The notes beneath the pieces are model-generated. The model was not told the DNA's origin, did no database searches, and saw nothing but the letters and a program-made list of their open reading frames with translations. Below are positions 34,552-45,489 of a DNA stretch of 64,000 bases, piece by piece; the first letter of the stretch is position 1; each line of letters begins with the position of its first letter. Both the position numbers and the translations under genes were made by a program. Source of the stretch: Bilabrum cf. latius. Its lineage: Eukaryota; Bigyra: Bicosoecida; Bigyra; Bicosoecida. The stretch is taken from positions 434,001-498,000 of the forward strand of contig OZ237753.1 of the NCBI GenBank assembly GCA_965178125.1, written 5' to 3'.

Positions 34552-37424
34552 ATGGGCTGCGGGGCATCAACCCTGCCCCAGCACGGCGTGAGAGCCGTGA
34601 CATTCCGCGGGTGCTACACACTCGCTAGATATCCCTTTGACATTTGAATAATGTGGTTGTCTACCATAATGCCCATTCTTTTGCACGCGCGAGAGGACTG
34701 CGCGTGCATTCGCAAACCACGGGCTGCGCGTGCCACAGCTCAAGCGGGGTCCATTACACTGCTCAGTTCCACCCATCGCAGGGAGATACCACGGGACCCT
34801 CATTCAGTGACATCGATGAAGATGGGATGAGCAGATCGTTTGAGGAGTACGTTGCCGAAATCAACAGAAAGAACCCAGGACCTCAGGCTGCAGGCCGCGA
34901 GATCGAAGCAGGCCAGATCCAAACGGACTAGCTGGCCAACCTGATGGGCCGGCCAATTCGAGCTCTGCGACAAAAGCACGTGCAGCTCTGGATAGTGTGC
35001 GCACGTAGAAGTCGGAATGCCAGGATTTTCTTTGCTAGCGGTCCTATGGAGGCCGTGGCAATCGAGCAGTGGCTGAGCAAGCTAAACGAGGACATGCTAT
35101 CTGCAAACGCAAACGACAAGCTTTGCCGGGAGCGCGCCGATTCGGAAGACGCACTTGGGAGTATTAGGGTGGAACCTTTCTTATCGGGATCCACATTCCT
35201 GTCGTCGCCACGATTCCTGCAAGTTTGTGTCGGAGCTAGGCCGCTGCAGCCACCGACGCCTCAGTAGCCCGATCAAATTCCTGCCAGTGTGGTCAAATGC
35301 TTAACAAAGCACAAGATCTGTGTCGGGTAGGATGAGCATAGATTCGCTGTAGCGCCGGTGGTGCCAGCGAAGTACGCGGCTGCTGCCATGGTGGAATGCA
35401 CCGGCAACAACGCAGTCGATCAGCCCTCGGTAACGATAGCATCAGAGCTACCATCAGCAAAATGCGAGCCGAGACACAGGGAGCTACCTGAATCTCCATT
35501 AAGATCGAACTTGAGACGGCAAGAGGACGACATACGCCGCACAACGAGCGCGCCCCCGCAGCTCGCGACAAAGCCCCGCAGCATTCAAGAAACCGATGCC
35601 AACGGGGTCGGTCCCGGTGAAGCATTCCTGCCAAATAACACTACACCGTCACCCAGCGGAAACCCAGGATCAGATGCACGATCGCACGATGGTATCGCAC
35701 AGCCAATCCGCAGCAAGCGCCTGGGCACGGAAGGCTCCAAGCTGTCGGTGGTCCAAGAAGCTACCATGGAAGACGGAAGCTTGATATCCACTGACAATGA
35801 CAACTGTTCTGAGGATGATTCAAGAGGCGCTCAACTTGGCAATACGGATGAGGCTTGGTCGAACAACAATTTTAAGGATCGACGAGGTCGCAACCCGGAG
35901 CCACACTGTCAGCGCATCGATGGTCGCATCGTCGACTCGGCTGCCAGCAGCTTGGCCCCAACGATCGGTACAATCGGCCGAGACGGCAAATTTGTGGTCG
36001 CATCGGGACCCCCGTTGATAAAACCTGCTCCCAGTCGCTGTGATCGTGGCAATGCAGCGCGATCGTCCGGCCAACGAGTGTCGGAGTGGATGCCAGAGCA
36101 CCTGTCTGCTCAAGAGTTTGACCCAAGCAGACAGGATGGGCTCCCTGTTGTGGCCATCGCAAGGCGCTTCACGTGTGCGAGCAACATATTGAGCCCTATT
36201 GGTCAGGGCTTCCAGCAGGAAGGCACAAGCAGCGGCGTGCCCGCTGGTCACACCAGCGCGGTGTTCAGATCCGAGACATAGACTGAGTTCGGGAGTTCAG
36301 CAAACGCCTATGGAAGCAGTCTGACCAGTTGCAAGGCCTTTGAGCATGTGAAAAGCCAGACTACTACCAGGAGGTTCTTCGAGACCGCATCTCAATCAGC
36401 GGGCGCCGTCAGGGCTCGCTCCCGAGCAACTGCTCGCCGAGCACGATCAGCGAGCCTCGATTTTTCGCCCAGTTCCCTGGCGCACCGAAGGCCGGGCAAG
36501 TCCAGGAGCGCAACGAGGAAAGTGCGGGTCGGAAGGCACCTCGAACGTAGACATGATTTTGCGACCAGGGAAGCAGCGGCGGCACTCGAACGAGATTCTA
36601 GGAGTGGTGCTGGTGGCGCATCTGCCTTGGCCGAGCACACAGGAGGCAGCAGGACAACCAGCCACAGCCGGCATGGAGAAGGCACATCCGGTGCATCTCA
36701 CTACCGACAGGACCACTCGGTATCGGCACCGCGTGCCTTTGGAACCGAAGGGACCGAAACCGAAAGGACGTCGTCGGGCGCGGCGAGCAGTGCGGGACAG
36801 CTTCAAATCGAGTTGTCTGGCAGGCGGAGGATGCACAGGCCAGTACGATTGAAACCACACCGGCACCGGCACCGGCACCGGCACCACAGTCCGCCCCGCC
36901 GAAGGGAACGTTCGGTGCACGAAGTTGGGTTCGCCAGTCCCAAGCATGGAAGCAGCTCCTCCGATGCAGGCAGCACCGCGACTTCCTCCTCGTCCACAAC
37001 GAGCGGGTTCCATTTCGGTGCGACCAATTTTGAGGCATCTGCCATGTCTGGCAGGGGAGAGCAGTTCGACCGATTTGTCCCAGTGGAGCTGATCTTGCCC
37101 GCGGATGGATTGGAGCAACACAAGGGTGCCGAGCAGGCGAGCGACCGAGCAAGTTCTTCTTCAGCTGGGACGCCAAGCAGGAGCGGTGGTTCATCGCCCA
37201 GCAGGAGAGCCGCCTGGCCCGAAGATGGGCACCAGGAATAGGAGGTGGAGGCGGAGAGTCCTCAAGATGATGGGTTTGATTTGTTGCTGAACCCGCTGTT
37301 CCTGATTAGGACGGAGGGCCCCGTGTGGGGGGCTCTCATGAGGCGAGCAGGATTCGTGCACGGGCTGAGGAAGCTGCTCGGGCTGCGGCAGCTGGCTGTT
37401 GTGAGGCTGGGTATGGTTAACTGA
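34552..37424 (+). CDS. Array gene A2: Met-Gly-Cys protein of the same family
   Basis: This is the second paralogue. Exon 1 starts at 34552 (MGCGASTLPQHG, with a donor-like GTGAGA just after). The last exon is open from at least 34644 to TGA 37422-37424 through TAGs at 34929, 35265, 35337, 36279 and 37239. Module 1 is HVQLWIVCARRSRNARIFFASG with the helix EAVAIEQWLSKL. Module 2 is VEPFLSGSTFLSSPRFL, the box is ARRFTCAS, and the second box is QFDRFVPVELILPADG, preceded by FHFGATNF. The C-terminal module is almost identical to that of A1 at DNA level (124 bp with two differences), while the middle region is strongly diverged. Between the boxes lie about 500 Ser/Arg-rich residues with a His/Arg tract (HRHRHRHRHH) near 36870. 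Confidence 0.75.
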
Positions 37425-37738
37425 GGGAATTACAAGCGCTATGTGCATAACCTCATCAAATTTGTGTTACGTGGTGAGGATTTGGAGAGTCTAAGTCAAG
37501 ACCTAGACCAGGTCCTTCTTTGCGGAGCCAAGCGACCGCGCATGCGGTCGCAAAGAGCGCGGCGCCAAGGAAAGTGGTGCTGGCGTACTTCCTTAGCCGA
37601 AATCCTCCGCCAACTGACGGAAAATCCACGGCCAACTACAAAAGAAGGGCTAGTATACATGTACAGTTAGGCAGAAGTATGGTAATTCTTCATTGAAGCA
37701 TCCAGAGTACCTGCTGAGCTACCGGACCAGCAGCTAAG
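37425..37738. other. Spacer between array genes A2 and A3
   Basis: This stretch of 314 bp follows the A2 TGA and precedes the A3 ATG. Nothing else is seen. Confidence 0.5.
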
Positions 37739-40700
37739 ATGGGCTGCTGTCATTCCGCTGCCGTCCATGCTGTCCTCGTGAGCTCATCGGTTTTATGTTC
37801 CTGTCATATACCCTCTTCATGCTATTGTATTCTCCGTCGAGCGAGCGTCCCGTTGCTATCGCTCCAGTGTTGCATTTCTAAGTTGCTCCATCACACTCGC
37901 GTTGTCGTTTTCGCTGGTCGCAGCCGCGACACATGCTAGAGCAAAGGCGGTAGCAGCACTTGCCTTCATCAGATACATATGCATCTGGCTTTGCTAGGGG
38001 GAAAGCAACCGACCATGGCCAGCAGGCACTGCAAACCAGGCGGGTATCTGCGCAGGACAGGCAAGGCCAGCGTCGCTCTAATTCAAGCCAACTTTGGGTG
38101 TTGGCGGCTCACAGAACGAAGGGAGCCGGTATATTCTTTGCTTGTGGGGCTCTGGAAGCGCTGGCGGCGCAGCATTGGTTCCGGGGACTGCACGAGCGAC
38201 TAGCCGGCCAGTCGATGGCAGGCATTCACGCCACGCCAAGGGTCATTTCGTTCCAGCACTCGGCTGTTCAAGGCGCGTTTTAGCAGCACGTATGTGTGTC
38301 TACGTAGCAAGTTCCATTGATTGATGAGAGTGCCGCGGATAGCTCTTTCGCGCACGGTCGCACCGTGACGCTTGCTCGGTTACCGCCGAGCATAGTCGAC
38401 ATCCTCCGAGACAGGGGCATCAGCAGCAAGAGATCACGCACCGTGCTGCAGGTCACCGCTGGCGCAGCCGGACAGAACGCGTCGCAATCGCACGCTGATT
38501 CCGTGCAGGGCCTCGCCAACCGCGCCTTCCCCCGCCGCCTCCCCCGCACTCACAGCGAGACGCTACCAGGCGGCGGACTCGCCCGCACAATGGGGCTCCT
38601 CCTCCCGCACAACTTGGTCCGGGAGAATTCCGGCTCCGAATCTGTGTCGTCGGCGGGCAGCGTCGGCAGCGCTCGGAGCCTGCCCAGGCATCGGCAGGTG
38701 GACAACTACCAGCTCAAGTCGAGCTTCAGGGGGGCAGGCAGGGGGCCCCAGGGAACAACGAGGCAGAGGAGCGCGAGCGTCCCCTCGCGACGTGCCATGG
38801 GCATGCAGCCAGTAGGACAGGCCCCTGCTCACGGAAGCAGAGGGGAGCACGGGGCGGGCACGGGCGCCGGCATCCTCTTGCCTGCTGCTGCTGCGGACCA
38901 CGGGGCGGGCACGGAGGGTGCATCGCACGGCAGCGTGCCGGCCCCCCGGGTCTTCGGCAATCTGCATGGCCACGCCATCCGCAGCTACCGCCTGAAGGGC
39001 CGTCGGCTGAAGCAGGGCATCCCCAGGGGTATCCCCTAGCTGTCCATGGTACGGGAGGCCACGGTGGAGGACGCGAGTGCCAGGTCATCCGAGATGTCCT
39101 CCTCCAGGAGTTCCAGGAGACACGCGCTGATGGGGAGCGTGCTGGCTGGAGACAGGCGCAGCCACAGCGGTGGCATGGCTCCCATGCAGCTGGCAGGAGG
39201 AGGGGGGACTGCAGCTGCAGTTGCTAGCACCAGCCCCATCGTTGGTGGCGTTGGTAAGCAAGCCGGCATGTTGCCCGGGCGGCCGTCCAATGGCGAAGGG
39301 GCTAGTGGGAGCGCGGGCGGCAGCAACGATGACATCATGTTTAACACGCTGGCGACGCACGCTGCCAACCTGGCTGCCAATGAGGTGGCTGAGTCACCAG
39401 CCAGTGATGGGACCGAACTGCCACAGGACCAGAAGCACGGGTCGACCACGATCGCAGCAGGAGACACAGCATCAGAAATCGTGCCGTCGGGCGTGCCTTT
39501 AGCCCCTGCTCCAGGCATTCGATCCGCGCTGCCTCCGTTGCAGCCTGGCGGTACACGAGGCAGCTCTGGAAGGAGCCGCCTGCTGCAGGCACTTGCTGAC
39601 GGAGATCGGGGCGGTGGTGCGCCTGCGCATGGAATGGGGAAATACCATGCGACAGATCAGCCAGCAGCGGGTGAATTGCACGGTGGCAGGGGAACGTCTC
39701 GTCTGCAGCTTGGGCCAGGCGCATCGACCGGTCAGCTATACGGCGCTGGTGCTGCTGCGGGAGGGGGCGCCAGCGCCGGTGGTGACAGTGCTGCGAGCAG
39801 CACAGGGAAGGAGAGAGAGGGGGCGGGTCGCGCGCCTAGCGGCAGCAATCCCGCGACTAGGAGCCAAGGCAGCAAGGGGACCGTGTCCACCGGTGGATCC
39901 AAGGGAACTGGATCGTTTAGTAGGACCAGTGACTAGATCTAGTCCACTGACGGCGGCGTGCTGCCACACGGAAGAAGGAACGGCAATAAGGCCTAGGGCC
40001 CGAGTCGGGATACGGGCCAGCTCAGCAGGCAGCAGTTGTACTCTCTACCGGTGATTAGCGTGGGCAAAGACGTGGTGGAAGGAACTGCGTCGCAGCTCGG
40101 AGCGGCGAGGATTGCCCTGCACGCCGCCTCTTCTCATCTGACGCAGTCGCTGTCTGCGGGCAAGATCGGCGGCTCGGGTGAGTCTCCCGTGACCCGTAGC
40201 GCGGGCAGTAGCAAGGGTGCTCCTGGTTCTGGACCCCTCCGGTCTGTCGAAAGCTCCAACAGAGTTACGTCGATCAGCCGGTCCGAGGGTCCGTCGGCGC
40301 TGCAATCCATCGGTGGACTCGGCGACGACCGCTCAGGCGTGGCGATCACCGGCTAGGGCACCCATGGCCTGACCTCGTTCAGCACAACTGCCACTGGGAT
40401 TATGCTTCGCGCGCACGCTCCCACAATGCCCGCCCCGCGTGCTCATGGCCCGGACCCCGGCACATCCTAGACACAAGCGCAGGTTCCATCATCCAGGGCA
40501 CAAGTGGCTGGTGCAGCGGACACACCACCGGTCGGCATGCCGCAGGCTGCCAGTGGTGATGAGAGGGTCCAGCATGCTCGGTAGAAGGACAAGTCCGGCT
40601 GGAAACAGGCTCGCGAAGGTAGCGGCGGCAGCGATAGCAAGGCGAATCGACTCAGCAGCAATTCCATTCGAGACCGAAGTGGTAGTTGGAGCGGCAATGC

Positions 40701-41343
40701 TCGGCTGTCCGCGAGGGTCACGCTGCGGGAGCACGCGAGCAACCGGGGAGGAAAGAAACAAGGGCGCGAGAACTTGCTGTCCAGCGGGTCCTCTGCAACA
40801 AAGCAAACTTTAAGGATACAGGGATCATCGCTGTCCAAGTTCGGAGGCGAAGGGGAGGAGCATGAGCGCATCGGCGCAACAGGTCTTCCCGGTGGCCTGC
40901 AAGCTGGACGGGGACTTGATCGCGTAAATGCCGGGCAGCTGGCAGCGCTGGGAGGGCCCAATGTAGAGGTGGCTGGCTCGAACCGGATGCCAGGTATTGC
41001 TACCGCGGAATTGCTTCGGGGAATGGCGCATTTCGTGCCGACCGAGCTTTGCTTGCCGCCTGGCGGCGCACGGCGGGTGATGGCTGAGCGGGGTGCTTCC
41101 CAGCAACCCGGTGGTAGAAAAGCATCGCAATCCAATCAATCCAACAGAGGTTCTGATGAAGAGGCAACACTGGATATGATGCTAAATCCCTTGTTTCTCG
41201 TGAGAACGGAGGGCCGGATTTGGGCTGGTCTGCTCCGCCGCTCTGGGTTCACAGAGACGCTAAGCAAGGTACTCGGGCTAAAGCAGCTGGTTGTGGTAAG
41301 GCTGGAGCCGAGAAGTATGTTGGAACACGACTTGATTGACTGA
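37739..41343 (+). CDS. Array gene A3: longest member of the Met-Gly-Cys family
   Basis: This is the third paralogue. Exon 1 begins at 37739 (MGCCHSAAVHAVL, donor GTGAGC). The last exon is open from at least 37960 to TGA 41341-41343 through at least ten TAGs (38281, 39037, 39934, 39940, 40354 and others). Module 1 is present as QLWVLAAHRTKGAGIFFACG with EALAAQHWFRGL. I do not find module 2. A very long Ser/Gly/Ala-rich region follows (about 850 residues), then the box HFVPTELCLPPGG and the C-terminal module NPLFLVRTEGRIWAGLLRRSGF then LSKVLGLKQLVVVRLEP. The conserved ends and expanded low-complexity middle suggest that the terminal modules carry the function. Confidence 0.72.
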
Positions 41344-41630
41344 AATTGTCGTCATTGGCATTTATCATTTTGGTTGCTAAGCTACGGCGAAGGGTCGGCA
41401 ATGACAGGATTTGCTCGGCTTTGCGGGCAACCACTTGCAGCCGACACGGCCTCAAGTTGGTGTGACACGCACGTTGGCACACTTCGCGAATAAAGTTATC
41501 GTGAATCTAGCTGCTTCACTCTGCATTTTCGGGTTCAGGTCATTGTGCGACCGGCAAGGTGGCGGACAGGTCGCGAGTAGCAGGCAACAAAAATCGGCCC
41601 TGGGAACTTATAATTGGGTGCGCTGGTGCT

Positions 41631-43536
41631 ATGGGCTGCGGAAGCTCCTCTCGCGTCCATTCAGCGAACTCAGGGGGGATTCTTTCGTCAAATTAGCTTA
41701 GAGTGAGTCAAAACTACATCTAGGGAGCGCGTCGGCCTCTGCTGCTGCGCTCCTAGAGGAGTCCCTTGGGAAAAGAGGCAGCGTCAGCGGTCGCACCACA
41801 TGACCACGTACTCACTATCGTGGACCAATTCGCCAAGCTGTCCGCAGGGTTGTATCACTTAGCACTTACAAAGGTTCGGTGCAGCACAAAAACCCATTGC
41901 CGACCTGAAGCGCGCCAGGGAAGCAGCCGGTTGCCAAGATCGGGTGGGCCGGGTGCTTTGCGAAGCTGCGCTCGGCCTAACATCACAGGCAAGACATCAG
42001 GAGACGAACTGGCTCATTGTATCCCATCGGTGTGCTCAATAGCGCCCATTTTTTGCGCCTAGTCGAGAAGAGGCTAAGCTGGTCGAGTCGTGGGCTGTCG
42101 ACGAGCACAGCAACATTTCATCATATAAGGCTGACGCAGGAGCACCGTCAGGGAGGAGTGCGGCCCAAAGTGGTGACCATCTTGGCCCTGCACAGAAGTA
42201 GAAGCAGCCTTCAGTCATGTTGGTCGTGCGCGGGAACGGGAACGGGATATAGTCAAAAGGCCAGAAGCCAGCCAAGGGCTCCTGCGATCGGACCAAATAC
42301 GACAACCTTCACCGAGCAGCTATGGCTCCGCATCAAGTTGGCTGTACTGCTAGTAGTGCCCGGTCTATACAAGGCCTTGGCACAGTCTCGTCTGCCGGTG
42401 ATCAGCGAGATCGAGACTATGCAAATACCGGGCCAGATCCTCGCAGCACTCGTTCATCCACTTCGAAGAGGTAGAAGGCTAAAGCAGCCGAATCGATTCA
42501 TGTCAAGGCATGCTCGAGAAAATAGGGTCCTGCATTATCAGCTTGGGTACGAACCCCAAGCAAACCAGCAGGTCCGACGAGTCAATTGTAGGGGTTTTCT
42601 AGTGAAAAATGCGTCTAGTCTGCAACTGCGCAGGAACGAAGTGATACTACACTTTGCAGCATGACTGGGGGCTCGGCAATCTTTAACAGATCAGCGGCCA
42701 GTGCTAATGGGCGAAGTTCCGTCAGCAGCTCCAGCAGACCGGAAGAACCGCCGGCAGCGGGTCCCGCCGGTATGGACGAAGACGTTGATTACGGCCAGGC
42801 AATTGCAAGTTCTAGTCCCGGAAACTGCGCATGCTCAGCCTACTGCTTCTCAATAGTCGATATGGGGCGCAGATGCGTCGTGTTGAGGCCGTGCTCTGCA
42901 TCTTCTGGGTGTCGCGCGGGCTCAACTGAAGGCTATGATTCCGGTTAGGATCTTAACTAGAACCAGCCGTGTTAGGTCCCACGAGTGTGTTCACCGTGCG
43001 GCGGCATCATATCGATGGGAAGCTCGGGTTGCAAGGAAGCAGCAGATGCTCCAGCTGGCGACCCAGATCAAACCACCGAAGTGAAGGTCTCGGCAGCCGA
43101 GACGAGCGAAGATCCGGATACACCGGTGCCGGTGCCGGGAAAAGGCATCGGAGGCATCCACAAGCACATTCGCGCGTCATGCGGCGGCTAGCGTGGGTCT
43201 ACACCGAAAGGCAGCACGGACCGCGCATGTCGCCAACGCGAAGGCAGTCAGCCTGAGGACCGAGCTTCGGCCGAGCACTTGCTCGCAGAAGTGCTCGTTC
43301 CGACCAGCGAACATTTGCCAAGCGCCAGCAGCGACAACGATCATTCCACCTTTATCATGACCCCATTGTTCCTTCTGAGGACGCACGGGCCTGAGTGGCT
43401 TGCTCACGTTAGGAGCGACAGCTTCTTGCAGGACCTGAGGAAGTTGCTCGGCCTTCGGCAGCTGGCCGTAGTGCGACTGGAGCCAAAGCAGTCGGAGCCC
43501 GGTAGTGTGCAGCGCCCATCTAGCGTCGCAATGTGA
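41631..43536 (+). CDS. Array gene A4: shortest member of the Met-Gly-Cys family
   Basis: This is the fourth paralogue. The ATG at 41631 gives MGCGSSSRVHSANSGG. The last exon is open from about 41950 to TGA 43534-43536 only if TAG is sense; it crosses many TAGs (for example 42040, 42949, 42958 and 43189). Read that way, a version of module 1 appears that no stop-limited ORF shows: NWLIVSHRCAQ, UAG, RPFFAPSREEAKLVESWAV. The C-terminal module is PLFLLRTHGPEWLAHV then LRKLLGLRQLAVVRLEP. The FVPxELxLP box is reduced to LVPTSEHLP. The gene between is short and Ser/Gln-rich. The splice joining exon 1 to the main exon was not resolved. Confidence 0.68.
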
Positions 43537-43810
43537 GTGCAATGAACGCTGGGCCCTGGCAGACGCGAGATGGGCTGTGGTTGGCTGTTGTGTCCCTGCG
43601 TCCCATTGCGCGTTAGTCCCCACGCTCTGCTTTGATAATCCCATGGTATCACTAGCAATGCATCTTTCCCGTCCACTTGCGTGTACCTTGCGACCCCCTT
43701 GCGAACTCCTTTGTATCATCATCTTTCATATTTCGTTCACACTGATCACACTCTGCCAACTGGCAGAATTCCAGCACCTCAGACGAATAGGGCTGCAGCT
43801 AGAACCGTAC

Positions 43811-45262
43811 ATGTCTGCAGCATTGCATGATCTACCCGACGGTCGACTGCGTCGCTAGCGCGCGGACGGGGCGATACGATTCAGGACCAGCTTTCATAAC
43901 ACCGTTTTCGATGTTATGAAGTCACGGGGCTGGAAGGAAACGGACAGCGATACTGAGTTTGACCTGCATTGGGCAGACAGAGATTGGACCTATGGAGTAA
44001 TGGATTCGATGCACCTTGACTCCTGGCAGCGCTTGAATCACTTTCGCAATGGAAGGGAGCTTTGCCGGAAGGATTTGCTGATCAAGAACGTCAAGAGGAA
44101 GAGGAGACAGCTTGACAAGGAAGGCAAGTGAGTACTTATGCCGCATTTTTCGCGTGTATCCTGCCCTTGCGCAGTGGAATTGCGACAGTTGTACCCATGC
44201 CGTGTGGTGCACCGCAGGTCTACCGACGCCGGAAAGTTTGATTTTTGTCCCGTCACGTACGTCCTTCCGGGCGACTACGCCCTGTTTGTGGAAGAATTTA
44301 AGAGATAGAGCGGCAGCGGTGCCGTGTGGATCATGAAACCGATCGGAAAGGCGCAGGGCAAGGGCATTTTCCTATTCCACAAGCTGTCCCAGATCAGCCA
44401 ATGGAAGAGCGAGCACAGGTGGAAGCCAGACAACCCGTCCGTGGAGTCATATGTGGTGCAGCGATACGTGAACAACCCGTACGTGGTCGGGAGCAAGAAA
44501 TTCGACCTTCGGCTGTACGTGCTCGTGACCTCCTTCTCGCCCTTGCAAGCGTGGATGTACAGGAGTGGGTTCGCGAGGTTCTCTGCGTCCAGATATTCGA
44601 ATGCGCCGTCCGATATCATGAATACTTTCGTGCATCTCACGAACGTCGCGGTGCAGAAATCGAACAGCCAGTACAACGCGGAGACAGGCGGCAAGTGGGA
44701 TCTGAGAAAGCTGAAACTGCACCTTATCGCCAAGCACGGCAAGGCAGCCACCGACAAGCTCTTCCTGGAGATGCAGGACATCTGCATCCGCTCCCTGCAG
44801 TCCGTGCAGAAGATCATGATCAACGACAAGCACTGCTTCGAGCTCTACGGCTACGACTTGCTCTTCGACGATGACCTCAGGCCCTGGCTGATAGAGGTGA
44901 ACGCGAGTCCTTCGCTGACCGCAAACACAAGGGACGACTACGACCTGAAGTTCAAGATGCTCTCCGACGTGCTGGACGTCACTGACGTGGAGGGGCGGAG
45001 GCGGGGCGATGAGACGACCGTGGGTGGCTTCGACCTGATCTGGGACGAGGACGGGCCGGTGCTGCCCAAACAGGACACGGAATACGCGTCGCTTCTGGGG
45101 GCAGACTTTGATAGGAGGTTGAACACATTCAAGCCTGGGGCGGGCAGGGGTGACAAGGGGGCTGCGACTGGCGGTGCGGCCTCTGCGGGGGGTAGCGGGG
45201 CAGGGGCGGCGTCCGGCGCTGGGGCCGGAAAGAAGAAAGGAAAAGCCAAGCCATTCCGCTGA
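43811..45262 (+). CDS. TTLL9: Tubulin polyglutamylase, TTLL9-like
   Basis: Exons are 43811-44127 and 44218-45262 with a 90-bp GT-AG intron; the protein is 453 residues, close to TTLL9. TTLL enzymes add glutamate chains to tubulin tails; TTLL9 acts on axonemal microtubules. Diagnostic blocks: FRTSFHNTVFDVM, ETDSDTEFDLHWADRDW, NHFRNGRELCRKDLLIKN, WIMKPIGKAQGKGIFLF (ATP grasp), KFDLRLYVLV, HLTNVAVQK and GYDLLFDDDLRPWLIEVNAS with the metal-binding acidic residues and Asn. In-frame TAGs lie at 43856 and 44306; the second, in EEFKR-UAG-SGSGAVWIMKP, falls in a loop that is polar in homologues. The C-terminus is Gly/Ala-rich then Lys-rich, ending at TGA. The start could lie further upstream because the frame is open there. 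Confidence 0.92.
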
Positions 45263-45489
45263 GCTGGCTCTTGCGTCCTGTGTTTGCATGTTTTGCGTTT
45301 AACTATGGGAGTTGGTCGGCAACAGGGAGCCCCGCAGCACGTTGCACCTGGAGCTATTCTGGACGGCTTCATCCTATTCGGAGCCACAACCAAAATGACG
45401 GTTGAACAAGCATTTCGAGCGAAAGCTCGGCTTTCCCTTCAGGTTTGTGACACACCAGCATGGAATCCTTGATTTTAAACAATTCAGTT

